In this document: positions 15,579 to 20,660 of the stretch, piece after piece | How the letters are laid out: each line of letters begins with the position of its first letter | Numbering within the stretch: the first letter of the stretch is position 1 | DNA from: an uncultured Eubacteriales bacterium | GTDB lineage: Bacteria > Bacillota > Clostridia > Oscillospirales > Oscillospiraceae | Length of the DNA: 20,660 nt | NCBI GenBank assembly: GCA_900550165.1 | Contig: URQY01000034.1 | Location: 1-20,660, forward strand | Direction: 5' to 3' | Notes under the pieces: model-generated | Told to the model about the DNA's origin: nothing | Seen by the model: only the letters and a program-made list of their open reading frames with translations | Databases searched by the model: none | Made by a program: the position numbers and the translations under genes

Positions 15579-17195
15579 TTATGCTTCGATGTACCCCACG
15601 AAATTATAGTAGATGTGAATGTCGCGTTCCTCGTGATCATCCACGGTATAGCGTTCGCTGATCTCAATTTTCTGAATCAGGCGTACCAGCGTGGGACGGT
15701 CTAATTCCTCAAGTTGGGCGTAGTCCTGCATCATGTCCAGCCAGGCGTCCACGGAGGATTCGGTTTCACGGCTGGCGGCAAGCTGCCCGGTCAACTCCTT
15801 GTGACGCTCCTGCTTTTCCCGGCGCTCGGCCTCATACTGATTGAGCAGATTAACGCACACGCTTTCCGGGATGCGCCCCAAAACCTTATCCTCATAAACG
15901 GACTGAATCAGCTTATCAAGCTCTGGAAGCCGTTTGCCGATGGCGTTCAGCTCCGCTTGCAGCGTTCTGGTGCGCTCTACGCTGGCGCTCTGCTCCCTCG
16001 CTAAAAGCTGCGTCCTCAGCGTCTCACGGCTGTTCTGCGCCCACATCGCCTTGCACCGAATGTCTGTCATGACGATCTGCGTCAGCACCTTCTGGTTGAT
16101 GTAGTGGGACGAACAGGTATTTTTGCCGCCTGATGCGTAGCGGTTGCAGACATACGCCTTGTATTCCGGCTCTTTCTCGGAAACCTTTTTGCGATAGTCC
16201 CGCATATACCGCATGGACGATCCGCAGTCCATACACCGCAGCAGACCACCAAACAGGGCAATCGTGCCGCTCTTGCCGCTGCGACCTCTCGCCGGGTGGT
16301 TGTCCATCCGCTGCACGGCGTTCCACGTCTCTTGTGGGATCAGCGGCTCATGGGTGTTTTCCACCTTGATCCATTCGGATTCCGGTTTGCTGACCTGCTT
16401 GTGGTTCTTGTAGGACACCGTGCCGGTCTTGTTCTGCACCATGTGACCGATGTAAACCTCGTTGCGGAGAATGGTTTTTACCGTCACATCGTTCCAGAAC
16501 GGTGTCTCCCCCCGCAGGTTTTCCCGGCCTTCTGCCATGTAGTAAAAGCTCCTTGGCGCGGGGACTTTTTCCGCGTTGAGCTGCAAGGCGATCTTGCGGA
16601 AACCGTACCCCTGCAAGCGTAGATCAAAGATGTGCCGCACCACGGGAGCAGTCACCGGATCGACCTCAAGAATGTGCTTGTCCGCTTCGCTTTTCTTATA
16701 ACCGAGGGGTGCATAGCAGCCGACATACTTGCCGCTCTTGAAGGTGGACAGCTTGACTGCCTTGATCTTGCTGCTGGTGTCCCGCGCATAGAGGTCATTC
16801 ATTACGTTTTTCAGAATGACCAGCATCTCGTTGTTCTTGCGGAGCGTGTCAACGCCGTCATTCAGCGCGATGAAACGGCAGCCGAGGGATGGGAACACAA
16901 AGTCCGTGTACTTGCCCGCTTCGATGTAATCTCGACCGAGGCGCGATAGGTCTTTGCAGAGGACAAGATTGATCTTGTGATCCGTGGCATCCTGCACCAG
17001 CCGGTTCAGTCCCGGACGGTCGAAGGTCGTACCCGAAACGCCGTCATCACAGTAATAATCGTACAGCGTCCAGCCCTGTTCCCGCACATAGCGGGAGAGC
17101 ATTTCCTTTTGATTTTCGATGGACACGGATTCCCCGGCACGCTCATCATCCCGGCTCAGCCGTGCGTAAATACCAACGATATAGTTTTCCTGCAT
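15579..17195 (-). CDS. Large serine recombinase (site-specific integrase/excisionase)
   Basis: This 538-residue TndX/TnpX-type recombinase cuts and rejoins DNA through a serine-phosphate link to integrate or excise its element. The resolvase domain (about 5-155) has nucleophile Ser14 in YARLSRDD and the CKDLSRLGRDYIEAG segment. The Recombinase domain follows (about 180-290), then a zinc ribbon with CMDC and a second Cys pair (about 320-375), a coiled coil (395-475) and a C-terminal DUF4368-like HIYYNFVGYIEA. The ATG at 17195 is chosen because GGGAGG precedes it and homology starts there; an upstream TTG frame extension lacks support. Its 3' end abuts the recombinase remnant, suggesting an element boundary there. 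Confidence 0.92.
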   Translation of the reverse strand: MQENYIVGIYARLSRDDERAGESVSIENQKEMLSRYVREQGWTLYDYYCDDGVSGTTFDRPGLNRLVQDATDHKINLVLCKDLSRLGRDYIEAGKYTDFVFPSLGCRFIALNDGVDTLRKNNEMLVILKNVMNDLYARDTSSKIKAVKLSTFKSGKYVGCYAPLGYKKSEADKHILEVDPVTAPVVRHIFDLRLQGYGFRKIALQLNAEKVPAPRSFYYMAEGRENLRGETPFWNDVTVKTILRNEVYIGHMVQNKTGTVSYKNHKQVSKPESEWIKVENTHEPLIPQETWNAVQRMDNHPARGRSGKSGTIALFGGLLRCMDCGSSMRYMRDYRKKVSEKEPEYKAYVCNRYASGGKNTCSSHYINQKVLTQIVMTDIRCKAMWAQNSRETLRTQLLAREQSASVERTRTLQAELNAIGKRLPELDKLIQSVYEDKVLGRIPESVCVNLLNQYEAERREKQERHKELTGQLAASRETESSVDAWLDMMQDYAQLEELDRPTLVRLIQKIEISERYTVDDHEERDIHIYYNFVGYIEA

Positions 17196-17250
17196 TTTCT
17201 TATTTAACCTCCCGAAATGCAGTGCGTGATACAATCAGAAATCTACAAGG

Positions 17251-17279
17251 ATTATACCACAGCACGGCTATGGATTCCA
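17251..17279 (-). promoter_or_regulatory. Possible internal promoter just before the recombinase gene
   Basis: On the minus strand a perfect TATAAT (17256-17251) lies 55 nt before the recombinase start, with a weak TGGAAT at -35 spacing (17279-17274). It could give expression independent of the SOS-type promoter further upstream. Confidence 0.4.
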
Positions 17280-17298
17280 CTGGGCAATGTGCCGGGAT

Positions 17299-17487
17299 TC
17301 AGTTCTCCCGATTGACTTTTTCGAGGGAGAGAGCGTCCAACACGTCCCCCATCTGCTGTTCTGCGGCAAAGAAGCTGCGCACACGATACACGGTTCCATC
17401 CTCCATCACCAGCTCCAACTGATCCGGCAGGCGCAATTTCTTCTTCGCTTCGGGACGGTTCTCTTTGCAGAAATTCTCTGTTTTCAT
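17299..17487 (-). CDS. Small recombinase-linked protein, possibly TnpW-like
   Basis: This 62-residue protein of unknown function has GGAGG ten bases upstream of its ATG, which supports real translation. The N-terminal third is Lys-rich. The middle segment LELVMEDGTVYRVRSFF has the strand-like pattern seen in small transposon proteins annotated TnpW (G-T-x-Y-x-V followed by a short helix with spaced leucines), but the match is weak and judged by eye. It lies 103 bases upstream of the recombinase on the same strand and downstream of the LexA-box promoter, so it is probably co-transcribed with it. A DNA-binding or directionality-factor role is possible but unproven. Confidence 0.6.
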   Translation of the reverse strand: MKTENFCKENRPEAKKKLRLPDQLELVMEDGTVYRVRSFFAAEQQMGDVLDALSLEKVNREN

Positions 17488-17523
17488 CTTCGTATGTCCT
17501 CCGTAATTTCGGGATTGCAGGTA

Positions 17524-17597
17524 GCACAGCCGAGCAAATCTGTCAAGGAATTGGCTTCGCCTCGCTGCGCGTCCTTGACAGCCCTGTTCGGCTGTGC
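17524..17597 (-). repeat. Large two-segment inverted repeat in the recombinase leader
   Basis: Two perfect 10-bp arm pairs are nested: GCACAGCCGA (17524-17533) with TCGGCTGTGC (17588-17597), and CTGTCAAGGA (17540-17549) with TCCTTGACAG (17572-17581), separated by symmetric six-base internal loops. The 22-base apex contains a small GGC/GCC stem. A further GGCGGC/GCCGCC hairpin lies at 17612-17626. The structure sits in the presumed 5' leader of the minus-strand transcript, ending 37 nt before the small gene. There is no following U-run, so it is not a plain terminator. Confidence 0.8.
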
Positions 17598-17679
17598 AAG
17601 CCGGTAATCAAGGCGGCGATGCCGCCATTTGCCAATGAAAATTAGCTGGATTTTAAGGCTTTTTCAATCACTCATTCCA

Positions 17680-17708
17680 ATTATACCAAGAACAAACGTT
17701 CGAGTCAA
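17680..17708 (-). promoter_or_regulatory. SOS-type promoter: LexA box filling the spacer
   Basis: On the minus strand TTGACT (17708-17703), a 17-base spacer, then TATAAT (17685-17680). The spacer contains CGAACGTTTGTTC (17702-17690), which fits the Gram-positive LexA box core GAAC-N4-GTTC exactly. A repressor there would occlude both promoter elements. Transcription would run toward the hairpin leader, the small gene and the serine recombinase. Confidence 0.75.
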
Positions 17709-17736
17709 TGCGATTGCTGGAGGAAGAGCAAGCACA

Positions 17737-17821
17737 GCAAGTGTAGATACACTTGCGAAAAACGGCGTGGGTTGACCGGGATTTCCTTGCAGAGTAGCAA
17801 GCAAATCCGGTGAGTACCCAC
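17737..17821. other. oriT-like chain of inverted repeats
   Basis: A perfect 9-bp palindrome GCAAGTGTA-GA-TACACTTGC (17737-17756) is followed by a long imperfect hairpin (17767-17821). In it GTGGGT pairs with ACCCAC, ACCGGGATTT with AAATCCGGT, and CTTGC with GCAAG around AGAGTA. Such stacked repeats are the usual layout of conjugative transfer origins in Firmicutes elements. No relaxase gene is in the window, so the call is inference from structure and from the nearby recombinase. Confidence 0.45.
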
Positions 17822-17826
17822 ACCGG

Positions 17827-17868
17827 AAAAACAGAGCGTTCCGGCTGACCACCGAAACGCCCTGTTTT
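17827..17868 (-). terminator. Terminator of the lipoprotein operon
   Basis: The arms AAAACAG-A-GCGTT (from 17828) and AACGC-C-CTGTTTT (to 17868) pair around a 15-base loop. On the minus strand the stem ends in TTTTT, so it is an intrinsic terminator directly after the lipoprotein stop. The plus-strand side (TTTTCATTTTT) is also T-rich, so it probably works both ways. Confidence 0.75.
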
Positions 17869-18606
17869 CATTTTTGGGATAGTCCCAAACCCTTATGATC
17901 GATTGTTATTTTAGCCGTTTTTATTTCAATAACTTCTATGTCTTTGTCCAGCAATGCGGTCAGTTCATCAGTAGAAAGTCCTTCAATGTGGCCCAGCTGC
18001 GTATAGCTCCACGAATTAGAGCCGAAGAATATGACAAGCTGATTACCGGAATATAAAACGATATCTCCCGGCTGCGTCGTTGTCCGGACATCGTTTCTTG
18101 AAAAGCTCTGTGGCAGACTGCCGACCTGCTCAAAGCCACCATAGCGCGAAGCAGAAACCTCGATCGCGCCGTTTTGCACCGCCGTAAACAACTCGCTGAC
18201 GGTCTCGTTGTCTTCCCATAGAACGGTTACCGGCGTACCGTCAATGCTGAGCATCAGCGTCGGCACCTGAGCAGGTTCTTTCGCCACGGGAGCATCAGTC
18301 TCTATCGAAGGCCCCGGTTTTTCCGGCTGCGTTTCAGTCGATGGCACATCCGTTGAGATAGGGTTTTCTGTTCCATCAGGCACAGGCTCTTGCACATCTG
18401 TTTTCGGGTTTTCTACCTTGCTTCCTTCTTCCTTTACAGGTAGTTCATCCGGCTCTTTCAATACTCCCGACTGTGCTGCATTATTTGATACACTCTCTGT
18501 ACTGGCATCGACAGCAGATAGATCTGTTTTCGGTGACTGCGATGGAACAGGCTGTGAGCAAAAATGTCATGTCCGCCAACAAGCAGAAAGACAAGGAATG
18601 TTTCAT
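17868..18606 (-). pseudogene. Cyclophilin-like-fold lipoprotein, split by a one-base frameshift
   Basis: The likely start is the ATG at 18606, overlapping the hydrolase stop as ATGA. It encodes a lipoprotein signal with a clear LLTAC lipobox (Cys20), then runs out of frame to a stop near codon 42. The mature part continues in the +1 frame: a Ser/Pro/Glu/Thr-rich tether from about 18550, then a cyclophilin-like domain with IDGTPVTVLWEDNETV, GDIVLYSGNQLVIFF and YTQLGHIEG motifs. The span is 739 bases, one more than a multiple of three. An extra T near TGTTCC (about 18545) would explain it. The main frame alone has a TTG at 18461 but no export signal. It could be a real pseudogene, a phase-variable gene or a sequence error. 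Confidence 0.75.
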
Positions 18607-19580
18607 TTCAGATATTCCTCAAAGAACGCTTTCAGCTTTTCAAATGGGATCACGTCCATCTGATCGTAAAGGTCGGTGTGGTTTGCGCCTGGGATAACGA
18701 GCAATTCCTTGTTATCGCCGGTCAGCTTGCTGTAAGCCGTCTCGCTGAAATAGCGGGAGTGCGCTTTCTCTCCGTGTACCAGCAGTATGGCAGAGCGGAT
18801 CTCGCTGCTGTATTGCAGAATCGGCATATTCAGGAAGGAAAGCGAAGAGGTCACGTTCCAACCGTTGTTGGAGTTCAGGCTGTGGGTATGATAGCCGCGC
18901 TGCGTTTTGTAATAGGCATAGTAGTCCTTCACAAACTGCGGCGCATCGTCCGGCAGCGGATCGACCACGCCTCCGGCAAGGGAATAACTGCCGCTTTTGT
19001 AGTCCTCGGTCCGCTGGGCGTTCATAGCCCGCTTCTTTTCAAAACGCGCCTGCTCAGAATCTTCTGCATCAAAATAGCCGTTGGCATTTACACGGGTCAT
19101 ATCGTACATAGTCATGGCAGCGGTTGCCTTGATGCGGGTGTCCTGTGCTGCGGCGTTGACGGCCATACCGCCCCAGCCGCAGATGCCGATGATGCCGATA
19201 CGCTCCGGGTCTACATTCTCCTGCACGGACAGAAAATCCACGGCGGCGCAGAAATCCTCAGTGTTGATATCGGGTGAGGCCACATACCGGGGCTGTCCGC
19301 CGCTCTCGCCGGTATAGGACGGATCGAAGGCAATGGTGAGATAGCCATACTCCGCCATCTTCTGCGCGTACAGTCCGGAGGACTGCTCCTTCACTGCACC
19401 GAATGGGCCGCTGACGGCAATGGCAGGCAGCTTGCCCACTGCATTCTTCGGCGTGTACAGATCCGCCGCCAGCGTGATGCCGTAGCGATTGTGAAAGGTC
19501 ACTTTTTTGTGGTCAACCTTGTCGCTTTTTGGGAACACCTTGTCCCATTCCTGTGTTAAATTCAGCTTTTCATCTGTCAT
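18603..19580 (-). CDS. YcjY-type alpha/beta hydrolase (dienelactone hydrolase-like)
   Basis: This 325-residue alpha/beta hydrolase lacks a signal peptide, so it is cytoplasmic. The oxyanion-region segment SGPFGAVKEQSSG (about 57-69) precedes the nucleophile elbow GICGWGGMAVNAA with Cys134 in place of serine. The following TAAMTMYDMTRVNANGYFD and the C-terminal His in PGANHTDLYD are typical of the YcjY branch. Substrates are not established for this branch; an ester, lactone or thioester is expected. The ATG at 19580 is preferred over one at 19628 because homology starts there; it overlaps the upstream stop by 11 bases. Its own stop overlaps the lipoprotein start, so it is the third gene of a coupled operon. 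Confidence 0.88.
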   Translation of the reverse strand: MTDEKLNLTQEWDKVFPKSDKVDHKKVTFHNRYGITLAADLYTPKNAVGKLPAIAVSGPFGAVKEQSSGLYAQKMAEYGYLTIAFDPSYTGESGGQPRYVASPDINTEDFCAAVDFLSVQENVDPERIGIIGICGWGGMAVNAAAQDTRIKATAAMTMYDMTRVNANGYFDAEDSEQARFEKKRAMNAQRTEDYKSGSYSLAGGVVDPLPDDAPQFVKDYYAYYKTQRGYHTHSLNSNNGWNVTSSLSFLNMPILQYSSEIRSAILLVHGEKAHSRYFSETAYSKLTGDNKELLVIPGANHTDLYDQMDVIPFEKLKAFFEEYLK

Positions 19581-20352
19581 TTTCGTTGCGCTCCTTATTT
19601 GTAGTTGCTTTGATATAATCTGCATCATCCACAGCCTCCAGCCACTCGTTGGACGGTTCCTCTCCCGGTACCTCTACGGCGAGATGGGAGAACCAGCTGT
19701 CCGGTGCTGCGCCGTGCCAATGCTTGACACCGACCGGAATGTTTACCACATCGCCCGGCAGCATCTCCACAGCGGCCTTGCCCCATTCCTGATAAAAGCC
19801 GCGTCCGGCAACGCAGATCAGGAGCTGCCCGCCGCCGGTTTTCGCGTGATGGATATGCCAGTTATTCCGACAGCCGGGTTCAAAGGTCACGTTGAAAACG
19901 CCTACCTGCTCCTTGGAGACAGGCGCCAGATAGCTTTTCCCGCTGAAATACTGTGCAAAGCCTTCGTTGGGCGCACCGATGGGAAAGACCATGGATGCAG
20001 CGTGCTCTGCCATAGCATTCTCGCCGGTGTCCTCGCCCCACACTTCCTTTGCCATACGGAACGCGGCCCACGCCCTGGGCCATCCGGCATAGAAGGCGGC
20101 GTGGGTCAGAATCTCAGCAATTTCCTCCTTGGTGATGCCGTTTTTCTTTGCACTTTCCAGATGATACCGGAAGGACGAATCGGTGAGTCCCTGTGCCATG
20201 AGCGCCGTCACCGTCACAAGAGAGCGGTCGCGCAGGGAGAGCTGCTCCTCCCGGCTCCACACCTCGCCGAACAGTACATCATCATTCAATTCCGCAAATT
20301 TAGGAGCAAATGCCCCCAGAGCCTCTCTGCCTGCCGTTTGTTTGATTGCCAT
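19570..20352 (-). CDS. Carboxymuconolactone decarboxylase/cupin fusion protein
   Basis: This 260-residue two-domain protein has an N-terminal AhpD/CMD-like helical domain (about 20-110) with FGEVWSREEQLSLRDRSLVTV, the conserved His in SFRYHLESAKKNG and HAAFYAGWPRAW. It lacks the CxxC of peroxidase-type AhpD. The C-terminal cupin (about 150-240) has metal-binding HxH in WHIHH, a Gln in GGGQLL and a distal His in GVKHWHGAAP. Together they suggest decarboxylation or isomerisation of a small acid or quinone-like compound. AAGGAGG lies nine bases before the ATG, and the upstream flavodoxin stop is only three bases away. The exact substrate is unknown; similar fusions recur beside flavodoxins in gut bacteria. 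Confidence 0.9.
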   Translation of the reverse strand: MAIKQTAGREALGAFAPKFAELNDDVLFGEVWSREEQLSLRDRSLVTVTALMAQGLTDSSFRYHLESAKKNGITKEEIAEILTHAAFYAGWPRAWAAFRMAKEVWGEDTGENAMAEHAASMVFPIGAPNEGFAQYFSGKSYLAPVSKEQVGVFNVTFEPGCRNNWHIHHAKTGGGQLLICVAGRGFYQEWGKAAVEMLPGDVVNIPVGVKHWHGAAPDSWFSHLAVEVPGEEPSNEWLEAVDDADYIKATTNKERNENDR

Positions 20353-20355
20353 GGC

Positions 20356-20660
20356 TCAGACCTCCTTGCCCATCTGATAAGCTTGCTCCAGCGCAATATG
20401 ACCTGCGATCTCTCCCACGCCGTTTACGCCGCCCGCAAACACTGTGCCAACCAGCGCACAGCGGGGGAAGCAGTCTACCCAGCCCTGCACGGCCTTCTCT
20501 GTACCATTGAAGGTTTCCGGTGCGTCCTCTGCCGCCGCTGCAAGCAGATAGGCTTTCGTAAAGGCGTAGTCCGTATCAAACAGCGGGTTGGCACGATCCA
20601 GCATAGTCTTGAGCTGACCGCTGACGCAGTAATAGTAGACAGGCGTTGCGAACACCAGCA
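20356..20660 (-). CDS. Flavodoxin-like NAD(P)H-dependent oxidoreductase (5' end outside window)
   Basis: Only the last 100 or so codons are present; the frame is open to the window edge, so the true start lies beyond 20660. FATPVYYYCVSGQLKTMLDRA is the classic flavodoxin/FMN-reductase segment (P-x-Y-x-x-x-x-S/P-x-x-K-x-x-x-D-R), and the closing GGVNGVGEI and helix to GKEV match the end of the fold. It would use FMN to pass electrons from NAD(P)H to a quinone or other acceptor. It is the most upstream gene visible in the operon, three bases before the CMD/cupin gene, with that gene's ribosome site inside its own last codons. Confidence 0.85.
   Translation of the reverse strand, partial: LVFATPVYYYCVSGQLKTMLDRANPLFDTDYAFTKAYLLAAAAEDAPETFNGTEKAVQGWVDCFPRCALVGTVFAGGVNGVGEIAGHIALEQAYQMGKEV

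Noticed and set aside
17664..17871. Short minus-strand frames over the inverted-repeat region after the lipoprotein gene
   Set aside because: They overlap the terminator, the oriT-like repeats and the SOS-type promoter, and lack ribosome sites; non-coding is the better reading.

Overview
The window looks like chromosomal DNA from a high-GC gut Clostridia, most likely an Oscillospiraceae/Flavonifractor-type Firmicute. The grounds are strong AGGAGG-type ribosome binding sites, sigma-A promoters, S-layer-homology (SLH) surface proteins instead of LPXTG anchors, a DUF368 lipid-carrier translocase, and large serine recombinases of the kind found in Clostridia integrative elements. No rRNA, tRNA or CRISPR was seen. 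The assignment comes from gene content and style only.

Region 1 (1-7140) is ordinary core genome: a membrane-anchored HtrA/DegP-type protease (minus), a likely operon of a COG2509 FAD-dependent protein, a D-2-hydroxyacid dehydrogenase and a DUF368 membrane protein (plus), then on the minus strand a membrane GGDEF diguanylate cyclase and a small HAD-fold protein that has lost its catalytic residues. Several near-consensus promoters and hairpin terminators can be read directly.

Region 2 (7141-14250) is a surface-protein block. A 1247-residue secreted M14 zinc carboxypeptidase with three SLH repeats is followed by a small XRE regulator. The regulator is divergent from a 663-residue secreted protein that carries a Spy0128/FctA-type pilin domain with recognisable isopeptide residues, a Pro-Thr linker and three SLH repeats of a different subtype. 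The intergenic space holds repeated AGGAA-N6-TTCCT dyads that look like operators. A NimA-like flavin-fold protein follows.

Region 3 (14322-17870) is mobile-element DNA: a serine recombinase lacking its whole catalytic domain, abutted by a complete serine recombinase, a 62-residue companion protein, a large structured leader hairpin, and a chain of oriT-like inverted repeats. The most striking signal is a near-perfect promoter (TTGACT-N17-TATAAT) whose spacer is filled by a LexA/SOS box, pointed at the recombinase. This suggests DNA-damage control of element movement.

Region 4 (17868-20660, minus) is a tightly coupled four-gene operon: flavodoxin-like oxidoreductase (cut by the window edge), a carboxymuconolactone decarboxylase/cupin fusion, a YcjY-type alpha/beta hydrolase and a cyclophilin-like-fold lipoprotein. 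The lipoprotein is interrupted by a one-base frameshift between its lipobox and mature domain. The operon looks like an uncharacterised redox or small-molecule-modifying pathway with a surface lipoprotein at its end.
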